From Neptuniibacter caesariensis (lineage in GTDB: Bacteria; Pseudomonadota; Gammaproteobacteria; Pseudomonadales; Balneatricaceae), in NCBI RefSeq assembly GCF_000153345.1, contig NZ_CH724126.1:780493-844492 (forward strand): a DNA stretch of 64,000 nt, given 5' to 3'. How positions within the stretch are numbered: position 1 is the first letter of the stretch; each line of letters opens with the position of its first letter. The translations under genes were made by a program, and so were the position numbers. Shown piece after piece: positions 48,185 through 59,016 of this stretch. The notes under the pieces were generated by a model that was not told the origin of the DNA, did not search any database, and was given only the letters and a program-made list of their open reading frames with translations.

Positions 48185-48553
48185 TTATTCCGGCAGAGAA
48201 ACCTGAAATTCTTGCGGGCTTTGGCCGTGAACAGAATCATAAGCCCGTATCACTACGCTTTTTATATGGGAGGGGATCTTCACGTTACTCAAACTACGGG
48301 TAAAGGGTTGCTCATTGACGTGGGGGTGAAGTAACTCCCGGCTGCCAAACAAAGTTCCATCCTGACCGCGTACCTCCCATTTATTGGCATAGTGCTCCCA
48401 GCCGGTATCCTCATGTTTCAGGGTGACTGTGAATCGATAAGTGCCCGAGCCTGTTTTAGAGGCGGTTGCCTGAGTGATTTCTACCTCACCGCTTTGGGCG
48501 GTGAAGGGCGCTAGGCTTAACATGAGCAGTATGGGTAAGTGTTTTGTTTTCAT
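48185..48553 (-). CDS. Secreted hypothetical protein
   Basis: A 122-residue product with a Sec signal peptide (residues 1-21, LPILLMLSLAPFTAQSG). The mature part is about 100 residues, predicted all-beta by its alternating pattern, with TGSGTYRFTVTLKHEDTGWEHYANKW-type sequence and no cysteines. I do not recognise a named domain; similar periplasmic proteins occur in marine bacteria. It is 34 nt upstream of the YkgJ gene on the same strand and may share its transcript. Confidence 0.72.
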   Translation of the reverse strand: MKTKHLPILLMLSLAPFTAQSGEVEITQATASKTGSGTYRFTVTLKHEDTGWEHYANKWEVRGQDGTLFGSRELLHPHVNEQPFTRSLSNVKIPSHIKSVVIRAYDSVHGQSPQEFQVSLPE

Positions 48554-48625
48554 CAGGAGCTTCCTTTGCTAGTTAACACTATGTGTAGCTGTAGGAGTCT
48601 ATAGTGATGAAAGAGTTCCGTTTGC

Positions 48626-49396
48626 CTATTCGACCCGATTGAGAATTTGTTTAACCAATTGCACTGTTTCATCGGGGTGCTCTAGAGGAAACAGGTGTCC
48701 GCCGGGGAAGCTGATCATCTCCATATTGGCAAAGTTTCGCTGCCACCACTTCTTATCACTACGGCCGAAAAGGTCGCTGTTTTTACCGTAGATCACAGTG
48801 CCCTTAACCTGCTTAAGCTTTTTCGGGGCATTGAGCATTACGTTACGGAAAACATCGGCTTCCACTTCAGGGGAGATACTCAGGGTGACGCCTGCCTCAG
48901 TCTCGGTTAGACCGTGACGGATATAATCATTGAAGCACTCAGGGTGAAAGGGCTTGAACAGACGTTTTTCTGCGAAATAGCTTTCCGCTTCATCTCTGCT
49001 AGCAAAGTCTGCCCGCCGTTTTGCTGCACGTCCAGCAGGTGAGATTCGATCGAGTAGCCCGAGTTTCTTAAATAATTTGATCGCATAGCGTTTGCGTTTA
49101 CTGAACAGAACCGGGTCCCAGAGAATGACATGGCAAAACAGATCCGGGCGCATCGCGGCCGCTAAAAGAGTAACCACCGCCCCTGCTGAGTGTCCCATTC
49201 CAACCACCGGAGTGGATTGACGCTGTTCGATGTCGTTGATCAGCTCTTGCGCATAATTGCGCAGATCATTGTTCAGTGGATAGTCGCCATGACCCATTTT
49301 CTCTACGTAGGTGACATCGTGTTCCGGCATCTGCTGAAACAGGTAGTTGTAGCAACTACCGGGAAAACCATTGGCATGGCTAAACTGGATTTTCAT
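48626..49396 (-). CDS. Alpha/beta hydrolase
   Basis: A 256-residue serine hydrolase of the alpha/beta fold. The oxyanion segment SHANGFPGSCY is at the N terminus, the nucleophile elbow GHSAG near residue 87 and the catalytic His in FPGGHLFPLEHP near the end. The substrate is unknown; thioester or lipid ester cleavage would suit the context. GAGGTG before the ATG overlaps the end of the tetR gene, which starts upstream, so the two are co-transcribed and translationally close (9-nt gap). Confidence 0.86.
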   Translation of the reverse strand: MKIQFSHANGFPGSCYNYLFQQMPEHDVTYVEKMGHGDYPLNNDLRNYAQELINDIEQRQSTPVVGMGHSAGAVVTLLAAAMRPDLFCHVILWDPVLFSKRKRYAIKLFKKLGLLDRISPAGRAAKRRADFASRDEAESYFAEKRLFKPFHPECFNDYIRHGLTETEAGVTLSISPEVEADVFRNVMLNAPKKLKQVKGTVIYGKNSDLFGRSDKKWWQRNFANMEMISFPGGHLFPLEHPDETVQLVKQILNRVE

Positions 49397-49405
49397 GGCA
49401 TCACC

Positions 49406-50020
49406 TCAGTCAGTTCGCTGCTGATTAATCAGCATATGGACGGTGTTTTTAGCGATTTCGTCGATATCTTCGCGATCGATGTAGATGCCATCATTGAATA
49501 ACCGGCATAAGCCGTGAAGGGCAGCCCAGCTGGATTGAGCAACACGCAGGGAGGGTTTTTCAGGATCAAAAATGCCTCCCTGTTGCAGAACCTCGACCCA
49601 CTTCAGCCAGTTACGAAAACAGTTTTTTGAGATGAGTTGTAAGGACTCGGTCGGTTCGCCGCTTTTCCAGATCTCTCTGCCGTACATCAGGTCGTAAGTC
49701 TCTTTCTCTTCATCGGCAAAACGGATGTAGGTGAGTACATACTTCTCAAATAGCTCTGGTGCACTCAGCTTACTTTGGAGTGCAGAGATCGATTCCACTA
49801 ATTCATCCTGCTTCAGGAAGCCCTGTTCTGCAATGGCACAAAGCAACGCATTCTTATCCTTGAAGTGGTGATAGGGTGCCGTGCGCGACACGCCAACCTT
49901 ATCCGCCAGTTTGCGAATAGACAGGTTGTCGACTCCGCCTTCGGCAATCAGATCGGTCGCAGCATCGAGGAGTGACTCTCTGAGGTCACCGTGGTGATAA
50001 GGCTTTTTTACTTTATTCAT
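49406..50020 (-). CDS. TetR-family transcriptional regulator
   Basis: A 204-residue repressor-type protein. The N-terminal helix-turn-helix (about 15-62) is LSIRKLADKVGVSRTAPYHHF. The C-terminal ligand domain (about 80-195) is of the TetR_C class. I use ATG 50020 (MNKVKKPYHHGDLRESLL); an upstream TTG at 50056 lies inside the operator. It is divergent from a dienoyl-CoA isomerase gene, and two operator-like sites lie between them, so an acyl-CoA or fatty-acid ligand is likely by inference. Confidence 0.9.
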   Translation of the reverse strand: MNKVKKPYHHGDLRESLLDAATDLIAEGGVDNLSIRKLADKVGVSRTAPYHHFKDKNALLCAIAEQGFLKQDELVESISALQSKLSAPELFEKYVLTYIRFADEEKETYDLMYGREIWKSGEPTESLQLISKNCFRNWLKWVEVLQQGGIFDPEKPSLRVAQSSWAALHGLCRLFNDGIYIDREDIDEIAKNTVHMLINQQRTD

Positions 50021-50043
50021 GGCGTGCAATCTAACAATCAATC

Positions 50044-50083
50044 TTGACACTGTCAAAATAGAGGATTATCTTGACGGTGTCTA
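50044..50083. promoter_or_regulatory. Two TetR-type operator sites between tetR and the isomerase gene
   Basis: TTGACACTGTCAA (50044-50056) is a perfect palindrome around a central C. A second, imperfect copy TTGACGGTGTCTA lies at 50071-50083, 27 bp (start to start) away. Both are in the divergent promoter region, so the adjacent TetR protein probably controls itself and the ech/fadH operon. Confidence 0.75.
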
Positions 50084-50141
50084 GATTGTTTTTTGAACAG
50101 TTTTCTTTAAACGTCAGCAGAAAAATAAAAAAGGGACCGAG

Positions 50142-50990
50142 ATGGAATACCAGACCTTCACTTTGAGTGTGGAAAACCATGTTGCGCATCTGCAACTTAA
50201 CAGGCCTGAACAGCGTAACTCTATGAACAGGGCTTTCTGGAAAGAGTTTCCACAGGCGATACGTGAACTTGATATCGCTGCTGAAACCAGAGTTTTGGTG
50301 ATCTCTTCGACCGGAAAGCATTTCTGTGCAGGAATGGATCTGGAGGTGTTTACTCAACCTGATCCCCAGATGTTTAGTGGAGAAGCGGGCCGAAGGGCTG
50401 AAGCGATTCGCCGTTTGGTGACCCAGCTACAGGAGTGTTTCAACGTTTTAGAAGAGGTGCGCTTCCCGGTTATCAGTGCGGTTCAGGGCGGTTGTATCGG
50501 TGGAGCTTTGGATCTGGTGTGTGCCACGGATATGCGTTACTGCACTGAAGATGCCTATTTTACGGTTAAAGAAACTGAGTTGGGGATGACTGCAGATCTT
50601 GGAACACTGCAGAGGCTTCCGCAATTAATTCCTCAAGGGCTGACGCGTGAGCTGGCTTATACGGCCAGAAAACTGATGGCTAATGAGGCGGCTCAAGCCG
50701 GCCTGGTGAATCAGGTGTATTCAGATCAGGAAGCTATGCTTAGCGGAGTGATGGATATTGCACAGCAGATTGCAGGTCACTCGCCTTTGGCGGTCACCGG
50801 ATGTAAACAGATGATGAATTATGCCCGTGACCATAGTGTGGCTGACAGCTTGAGCTATATGGCCACCTGGCAGGCAGGTATGTTCCAGCCTAACGATATG
50901 ATGCAAACTTTCAGTGCGAAGATGTCGGGTAAGGCCCCTCAATTTGAAGCGTTACGCGCAGTAACGCCGCCACTGCAGAAAAGCGAATAA
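50142..50990 (+). CDS. Delta3,5-delta2,4-dienoyl-CoA isomerase-like crotonase
   Basis: A 282-residue crotonase-fold enzyme close to eukaryotic ECH1, which moves double bonds in dienoyl-CoAs from odd-position unsaturated fatty acids. The three catalytic acidic residues of ECH1 are conserved: Asp124 (GGALDLVCATD), Glu144 (TVKETELGM) and Asp152 (TADLGTLQRLP). The typical segments FCAGMDLEVF and ELAYTARKLMANEA are present. It is followed 54 nt later by 2,4-dienoyl-CoA reductase, the next enzyme for such substrates, so they probably form a two-gene operon. Generic enoyl-CoA hydratase is less likely. Confidence 0.88.
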   Translation: MEYQTFTLSVENHVAHLQLNRPEQRNSMNRAFWKEFPQAIRELDIAAETRVLVISSTGKHFCAGMDLEVFTQPDPQMFSGEAGRRAEAIRRLVTQLQECFNVLEEVRFPVISAVQGGCIGGALDLVCATDMRYCTEDAYFTVKETELGMTADLGTLQRLPQLIPQGLTRELAYTARKLMANEAAQAGLVNQVYSDQEAMLSGVMDIAQQIAGHSPLAVTGCKQMMNYARDHSVADSLSYMATWQAGMFQPNDMMQTFSAKMSGKAPQFEALRAVTPPLQKSE

Positions 50991-51029
50991 GTAAACAGAA
51001 TAAAAAGCGGTGCCTGACACTGCAGTTAA

Positions 51030-53069
<2,040 letters not shown>

Positions 53070-53084
53070 GCAAAACCAGAAACG

Positions 53085-53113
53085 AAAAAAGGCCGGAATT
53101 TCCGGCCTTTTTT
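53085..53113. terminator. Bidirectional terminator after fadH
   Basis: Stem GGCCGGA (53091-53097)/TCCGGCC (53101-53107) with a 3-nt loop, an A run before it and a T run after it. It serves fadH and the convergent gene at 53139. Confidence 0.92.
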
Positions 53114-53138
53114 ATTCAATACGCTATATATTCTGAAA

Positions 53139-53687
53139 TCAGGCGATCGTCTCGATCAGCTGTGGGAACTCAGTCCCGGGATCATTAGGGATCTGCTCAG
53201 CTAAACGGCTCTGCAAGCGTTGCTGTATATCCTGACTCTGCTGTTCGTTGGCATCAGCAGGAATATCTGAATCGTTGGCAGGGTTATTGGCAGCGGCAAA
53301 ACTTTCAGCCTGAGGCAGGTTGGTTTCAGGACGATTGCGCAGGCTCTCCTGGAGCACTAAGGCAGATTGTACGTCGATACCTCGGAAGTTCTCTTCGTCC
53401 TGACCTGTTTGCTCTGCCAGGAAGCTCTCGATCTGCTGTTGCTGGGCAGCCTGATCGGTTGCCTGTTCAGCATTGTTGGTCTGATTGGTCCGTGTTTCCA
53501 GCTGGTTTTCAACTTCCGGAATCTGGCTGGTTTGCGGAATATCCTGGTTCAATTGAACCTGACCCGCTTGCTCCGGAGCCAGTAGTTCTTGCACGGCAGA
53601 ACGCGGCTGATTTGCCGATTCAGTTCCATTGCCCCTTGGGGCTGCAAATGGCTGACTAAGACCGAGTGATGTAATGTTATTTTCCAT
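53139..53687 (-). CDS. Gln/Asn-rich hypothetical protein
   Basis: A 182-residue product, very rich in Gln, Asn, Glu and Ala, almost certainly disordered over residues 20-100 and 130-165. It has no signal peptide or membrane helix. Short motifs include SFLAEQTGQDEENFRGIDVQ and QSRLAEQIPNDPGTEF. I start at ATG 53687, although a TTG four codons upstream (53699) is also open and neither has a strong ribosome site. I do not recognise a family. It lies downstream of pqiC but 144 bp away. Confidence 0.55.
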   Translation of the reverse strand: MENNITSLGLSQPFAAPRGNGTESANQPRSAVQELLAPEQAGQVQLNQDIPQTSQIPEVENQLETRTNQTNNAEQATDQAAQQQQIESFLAEQTGQDEENFRGIDVQSALVLQESLRNRPETNLPQAESFAAANNPANDSDIPADANEQQSQDIQQRLQSRLAEQIPNDPGTEFPQLIETIA

Positions 53688-53831
53688 AGCGCTGACCAAT
53701 TTCTTACTACTTAACTGCGATAGAAAACGCAGAGTTGATAATTATAGACCAGTTTTAAGTAGAATTGGTTAAAAATTACTCATCTGGGTGTATTAATCTT
53801 TGATACAGGACAGTGAGATTAGTTCCAGCAT

Positions 53832-54416
53832 TTACAACTTCTTGGCTATTTCCTGCGCTTGCTGTTCAGCCAGTTGGGTTAATAGCTCACGCAAGCTGTC
53901 GACTAGTGGTGCATAGCCAGGTTTCCCGATCGGTTGTTTCATATTGAAGCGCTGCGTAACTAACACCCTTTGTTCGTTCTTAAACTGCCAGAAGCCGCTT
54001 AATACCGCTTCCCCTGAAGCGGTTCCATGGAACTGATCGATCTGGGTTGTGATCGTGTATTGCCAATCGCTCTGGCGGCCTAATTCGCCGCTATCCACTC
54101 TTGAGTGTGGAAGCAACGCATCCAGCTCGCTGTGTAAAACACGGCTGATTGCCAGGTCTGGCTGTTCTGCCCAGAGGTGATGGTTTGCGATCCGGATATG
54201 ATTTTCTTTGGTCAATAAAGCGATGCCGGGTGTGTTTATATAGGCCGCTACATTGACGGGTGATACGCCAATAACCGATCGGGTGTCAGACTTTGTGTAG
54301 CTTTGGCTATCACTACTTAACAAATAATACTGACTTTGCTGCGACGTGCTTTGTTGAGCGCAGCCGCTAAGGGTAAGAGAACTGGTCAGGAGGATTAAGG
54401 TTACTAACTTATTCAT
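53832..54416 (-). CDS. pqiC: Outer-membrane lipoprotein PqiC
   Basis: PqiC is the outer-membrane partner of the PqiAB lipid-transport system. The 194-residue precursor has the lipobox LSGC (near residue 19) after a short signal peptide, YYLLSSDSQSYTKSDTRSVIGVSPVNVAAYINTPG and IDQFHGTASGEAVLSG, typical of the ABC-type auxiliary lipoprotein family. I start at ATG 54416, 8 nt before the pqiB stop, with GGAGGAG upstream; the longer frame to 54443 would bury the signal peptide. Confidence 0.9.
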   Translation of the reverse strand: MNKLVTLILLTSSLTLSGCAQQSTSQQSQYYLLSSDSQSYTKSDTRSVIGVSPVNVAAYINTPGIALLTKENHIRIANHHLWAEQPDLAISRVLHSELDALLPHSRVDSGELGRQSDWQYTITTQIDQFHGTASGEAVLSGFWQFKNEQRVLVTQRFNMKQPIGKPGYAPLVDSLRELLTQLAEQQAQEIAKKL

Positions 54417-56061
54417 TGGTATCTCCTCCAGGAATTGGATCACTACTTTTCGGTGCGTCGAAGATCAGGGCGTTCGGCTTTTCATCCAGTGTTTTCAGGA
54501 TCGGTTGTAGCTGCTTAAGGGTTTGCTGTAGCGTATCCAGAGAGCGATTCATCTCCTGATAGAGGCGACTATCCGGCGAAAAGCCCTGCGCCATGGTTTG
54601 TAGTTCTTTTAAGGTCGATTTGAGCTCTTCAGGTAGTGCGCGGGTATCCTTGCTACGGGTCAGCTTTTCGATCTGCTCAAGGGTTGCTTCAAGCTGTTGA
54701 ATCGCTTGTTCTGAACTGCTCAGGGTGCTATCCAACTGAGCAATAACGGGCTCCACCTGAAGTTGTTCTATTTTGTTCAAGACTGCAATCAGTTTGTTTT
54801 CTAATTGCAGTAAGCCGCCCGATATTGTGGGTATAACAGGATAGCCTTCAAATTCGATGACATTGGCTTTGTCAGCATCAGGGTAGAGGTCGAAGTCAAC
54901 AAACAGGCTTCCTGTCAGCAGGTTGCCCGATTTAAGACTAGCGCGCATGCCTTGTTGTACCCAGTAGCGGAGCTTTTCATGGGCGCCCGTTAACACATTC
55001 TCTGCATCATCAAAGCCCAGACGGCCAGGCTCAAGTCTGATGATAACCGGGATACGCGGATCACTTTCACCGGTGAGCTCGCCGATCTGGAAAGATATTT
55101 TCTCTACCGTACCAATTCTTACTCCTCTGAATTCAACTGGCGCCCCGGCAACAAGTCCTCTCACCGACTGATCAAATAGCAATAGGTATTCGTTATAATA
55201 CGCGTAAGGTTGCTCCGTAACACTCGAGAAGTCTGAATAGAGACGGAAGCTGTCACCATCTTGCGATTTTTTACCTGGGTTCTCTCCCGATAAAACATCA
55301 AAGGTAACACCACCGGATAGCAGCGTGTCCAGTGAGCCTGTCTGAACATTTACACCATCGGCTGATAGGTTAAGCTGTACACCACTCATGTTCCAGAAAC
55401 GGCTGTTTGTTGTGACTAACTGATCATAGGGTGCTTTGATGAATAAACCGTACCGGGCTTCTCTGGCTTTAGGGTCAAATTCTACTTGTTCTATACGCCC
55501 AACTGGAAAGCCCCGATACAGGACGGTTTCGCCAACGCTAAGAGAGTGAGCATTATCACTGGTGAGTTGCAGGCGCAGGCCCGGTTCTGAATCTGAGGTT
55601 ACCGGGGGCTCTTCAAGGCCTTGATAGCGTTTGGGCTCTACCCCTTTATCTCCGGGGCTCATCTCTATGTAGGCACCAGAAAGCAGTGTGCCGAGACCAC
55701 TGATGCCTTCGGTTCCTACTCTGGGCCGAACAACCCAGAACTTGGTGTTTTCTCGTAGTAGCTGCTCTGCTTCAGGTTCAATACGGACTTTTACCAGTAC
55801 GTTATTATCGTCAAAATTGAGTCTTACCGATTCAACTTTACCTACCTGAACGCTTTTAACTTTTATCGGGGTTTTACCCTCTTCGATGCCATCGGCGGTA
55901 ATAAAGCTAATAGTGACCAGTTGACCGCGATTAGCCCAATCCTGATAGACCATCCAGCCGCCAATGCACAGAGCAATCAAGGGGAGTAACCAAATTGAAG
56001 ATACTGAGCGTTTACTGGTAATAATGGGTTGGTTATCCATGGGTTTCTCTATGCTTTTCAT
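54409..56061 (-). CDS. pqiB: MCE-domain lipid transport protein PqiB
   Basis: PqiB forms a long periplasmic tube of stacked MCE rings that moves lipids between the inner and outer membranes. The 550 residues have one N-terminal membrane helix (about 22-40, SIWLLPLIALCIGGWMVY), three MCE domains (about 45-135, 160-260 and 290-395) and a C-terminal coiled-coil (about 415-535). Start ATG 56061 overlaps the pqiA stop (ATGA). A second ATG eight codons in is also possible. Confidence 0.93.
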   Translation of the reverse strand: MKSIEKPMDNQPIITSKRSVSSIWLLPLIALCIGGWMVYQDWANRGQLVTISFITADGIEEGKTPIKVKSVQVGKVESVRLNFDDNNVLVKVRIEPEAEQLLRENTKFWVVRPRVGTEGISGLGTLLSGAYIEMSPGDKGVEPKRYQGLEEPPVTSDSEPGLRLQLTSDNAHSLSVGETVLYRGFPVGRIEQVEFDPKAREARYGLFIKAPYDQLVTTNSRFWNMSGVQLNLSADGVNVQTGSLDTLLSGGVTFDVLSGENPGKKSQDGDSFRLYSDFSSVTEQPYAYYNEYLLLFDQSVRGLVAGAPVEFRGVRIGTVEKISFQIGELTGESDPRIPVIIRLEPGRLGFDDAENVLTGAHEKLRYWVQQGMRASLKSGNLLTGSLFVDFDLYPDADKANVIEFEGYPVIPTISGGLLQLENKLIAVLNKIEQLQVEPVIAQLDSTLSSSEQAIQQLEATLEQIEKLTRSKDTRALPEELKSTLKELQTMAQGFSPDSRLYQEMNRSLDTLQQTLKQLQPILKTLDEKPNALIFDAPKSSDPIPGGDTNE

Positions 56062-57356
56062 CAGGTGACATCGTCCAGAAGGTCATTAAGTGGCTCCTGC
56101 CCTTTGTTGATTGACGCGATTTCGGCTTTGCTCAGGTTATCCCATATAAGTCTGGGGTCAAAGCTGAGTGCAGCGAGCATGGTGAAAACTACAACACTGG
56201 CAAAAGCGATGGCGGCTATGCCTGGCGTTATGCTGATAAGGCCGCCCAGTTGAACAAGAGCAACCAAAACTGCAACGACAAAAACATCGATCATAGACCA
56301 ACGGCCGATCAGTTCTGTCAGACGGTACATCCATATGCGTTCTTCGACCCGGTGTTGGTGGCCAGCCTGAACACTGAAGGCTAGCCAGAGGATCATTAGC
56401 ATTTTACCAATTGGCACCAGAATACTGGCAATGAATACTATGCTGGCAATAGGGTAGGAACCATGCTGCCAGAGAACAACGACACCACCAAGTATGGTGC
56501 TGGGTTCATCGTTACCCAGTAAACGAGTATGCATTATTGGGTAGAGGTTTGCGGGTACGTAGAGGATGACCGAAGTAATCAGGTACGCCCAGGTTTTTTG
56601 CAAACTATTGGGCGTGCGTGGGTGAAGATCAGAACCACATCGTTCGCACTGATGTTGTTCAATTGGGGCAAGAAGTTCACAGTGATGGCAGCTCTGTAAA
56701 CCTTGTAGTAGTGCGCTACCTTTTTCGGCCTGTGGGGATTTTCGCTGCAGCCCTGTAGCGATATCAATGCTGTTCCACAACTGGTGTTTATCGATCGAAG
56801 TGATCGTTGCGATGAGACAGATAGCGAAGAGTACGTAAGCCCAAAAAGACATCCCGATAATGATATCGGCCATACCTGCGATTTTAACCAGACTGACCAA
56901 TACCCCTATCAGGAAAACTTCGGCCATTCCCCAGGGGTGTAGCGTAAAAATCACCCTGGCTATAGGGTACATCATGGGAAAATACCGATTGGTTTTCAGC
57001 GGTAATAGCACAGACAGGTATGCGCATAGTAGTAGCGCAGGTACTAGCAGGATAAATAGGGTTAATACCAGAGCAAGCACCGGAAAGCCTAATTGGAGCA
57101 GGTCATAACCGCTTTCTAGTAACGAAACTTGCTGGGTACGGCCTTGGGATTCAAATGCCAGAAAGGGAAAGGGGAGTGCCAGAAAAAGAAAGATGAGTGA
57201 GCTAATTGCGAAAGCGGAGGCTTTATTTACGCCATTGTCATCTCTGTGAGCCAATAAGTGCCCGCAACGGGAGCAATGCGCTCGTTGTCCATGCTTGATA
57301 TCGTCCAGATTTTGGATCTGGTCACAGCAGTGGCAGGCTATTGTATCTGGCAGCAT
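56061..57356 (-). CDS. pqiA: Membrane protein PqiA
   Basis: PqiA is the inner-membrane component of the Pqi system, related to stress-induced envelope lipid transport. The 431-residue polytopic protein has two repeated PqiA halves, each with a zinc-ribbon cysteine set: CHCCDQ...CSRCGH near the start and CHHCELLAPIEQHQCERCG near residue 215. About eight membrane helices follow these. It is the first gene of pqiABC and is divergent from the ligase gene at 57520. Confidence 0.92.
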   Translation of the reverse strand: MLPDTIACHCCDQIQNLDDIKHGQRAHCSRCGHLLAHRDDNGVNKASAFAISSLIFLFLALPFPFLAFESQGRTQQVSLLESGYDLLQLGFPVLALVLTLFILLVPALLLCAYLSVLLPLKTNRYFPMMYPIARVIFTLHPWGMAEVFLIGVLVSLVKIAGMADIIIGMSFWAYVLFAICLIATITSIDKHQLWNSIDIATGLQRKSPQAEKGSALLQGLQSCHHCELLAPIEQHQCERCGSDLHPRTPNSLQKTWAYLITSVILYVPANLYPIMHTRLLGNDEPSTILGGVVVLWQHGSYPIASIVFIASILVPIGKMLMILWLAFSVQAGHQHRVEERIWMYRLTELIGRWSMIDVFVVAVLVALVQLGGLISITPGIAAIAFASVVVFTMLAALSFDPRLIWDNLSKAEIASINKGQEPLNDLLDDVT

Positions 57357-57519
57357 TCAGCTTCCCTGGCTTTTCGCACTATTCTATCGCAGAGCGTTTT
57401 AATTGGTAATTGGGATTTAGTTCGCAAATTTTTGAGTTAAGGCAACAGATTGTTTTGGTAGTTCTGCTCTTCAGCGCTAATCTTAAATCATCCGGGTTAA
57501 TCTTTCCTGAAGGGGTCTT

Positions 57520-59016
57520 ATGGGACAAGAGATCAGCTCACACAGTTTTGATCAGTCAGCTTATACCGCGTTTAAAAAACGTTTGCGGGAGAATCTGGAC
57601 GGTCTGCGAGATGTACTGGACAGGCCAGACTTTGGCAAAGGCGATACATCAATAGGCGCAGAGCTAGAACTTTATCTGGTTGATAAGCAGGCCCGTCCCC
57701 TGGCATTAAATAGGGAAATTATTGAACGGAGCGGGCACCCTCAGCTCGCGCTGGAACTTAATCGATTTAATCTCGAATACAACCTGAAACCGGTGAAGGC
57801 TGCTGGTAAGCCTTTTAGTCAGTTAGAAGGCGAGATGCTAGATGCTATCGCGCTGATCAATAAGCATATTGAAGCAGAGCAGGGTGTCGCGCTACCTGTA
57901 GGAATTTTACCGACCTTAAAACGCAGTGACTTCGGTCTTCAGGCGATGACAGATGAATCGCGCTTTTTTGCATTAACTCAGGCACTTCAACGTCTTCGCG
58001 GGCGGATGTTTTGTATTAATATTGATGGTGATCCGCCTATATCCTTACGTTCAAAGGATGTAACGCTGGAAGGTGCAAATAGCTCTATGCAGATCCATTA
58101 CCGGGTCGAGCCGGATCAATTTGCATCAATGTTTAATGCTTTGCAGTTAGTCACACCCGTTATTTTGGCATTGTCAGCGAATTCGCCATTCATGTTGGGG
58201 CATAAACTGTGGCACGAAACTCGGATCCCTCTTTTCAGGCAAACCATCGATGGACGTTCGCATGAAGAGTGTTCCAGAGGCGTACCTTCACGGGTTGATT
58301 TCGGGAGTGGCTGGGTCAGGGAAGGGGCCTATGAGTTGTTCGCGGAGATGGTACATCTGCATGAGCCAATTATACCGGTAGTGGATTCAGAAAATGTTCA
58401 GAGCATTATTAAGCAAGGGGGCATTCCATCACTTGAAGAGTTAAGGATGCACTCTGGAACGGTCTGGCCCTGGAACCGAGCCGTATATGACCAAAATAAC
58501 GGAGGGCATTTGCGGATTGAGATGCGTTCTCTGCCTTCAGGTCCGACTCCGTCAGATATGGCTGCAAATGCAGCCTTCGTGCTGGGGGCTGCAAGAGGAT
58601 TGCAGGCACTTATGGACGAGATCATTCCTTCTATGCCCTTTAGTGTTCTGGTCAATAACTTTTACCAGGCAGCGGAGAAAGGTATGCAGGCCGAGTTAAT
58701 GTGGATTACTCCGGATGCTGGCGGTCTGAAAAAGGTGCCTGTTATGGAGATAGCCAGGCAGTTATGGCCTCATGTGCAAAAGGGCTTGGATCAGCTTTGT
58801 GTCGATAAAGATGAACAAACCCATTACCTGAGTATTATGGATGAACGCTTAAAAACAGGTATCAATGGTGCAGTGTGGCAACGCCGGGAGTTTATGCGGT
58901 TAGCACGTAAAATGAACAGTGCTAAGGCTTTAACAGGCATGGTACAAAATTACATGCAATATTCGGCAGCTAATACACCAGTTGCTCAGTGGAACAATCG
59001 CAATGATAGGGGCTAA
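57520..59016 (+). CDS. Glutamate-cysteine ligase family 2 (YbdK/EgtA-like) enzyme
   Basis: An ATP-dependent carboxylate-amine ligase. The 498 residues have the GCS2 pattern: IGAELELYLVD near residue 48 (metal/ATP acids), NLEYNLKPVKAAGKPFSQLEGEM, the Arg/Glu region GAYELFAEMV and GGHLRIEMRSLPSGPT near 330. It is not the enteric GshA type. Which acid and amine it joins is unknown. It starts with AAGGGG ahead of the ATG and the next gene begins directly after its stop. Together with that deacylase it could make and recycle an amide. Confidence 0.84.
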   Translation: MGQEISSHSFDQSAYTAFKKRLRENLDGLRDVLDRPDFGKGDTSIGAELELYLVDKQARPLALNREIIERSGHPQLALELNRFNLEYNLKPVKAAGKPFSQLEGEMLDAIALINKHIEAEQGVALPVGILPTLKRSDFGLQAMTDESRFFALTQALQRLRGRMFCINIDGDPPISLRSKDVTLEGANSSMQIHYRVEPDQFASMFNALQLVTPVILALSANSPFMLGHKLWHETRIPLFRQTIDGRSHEECSRGVPSRVDFGSGWVREGAYELFAEMVHLHEPIIPVVDSENVQSIIKQGGIPSLEELRMHSGTVWPWNRAVYDQNNGGHLRIEMRSLPSGPTPSDMAANAAFVLGAARGLQALMDEIIPSMPFSVLVNNFYQAAEKGMQAELMWITPDAGGLKKVPVMEIARQLWPHVQKGLDQLCVDKDEQTHYLSIMDERLKTGINGAVWQRREFMRLARKMNSAKALTGMVQNYMQYSAANTPVAQWNNRNDRG

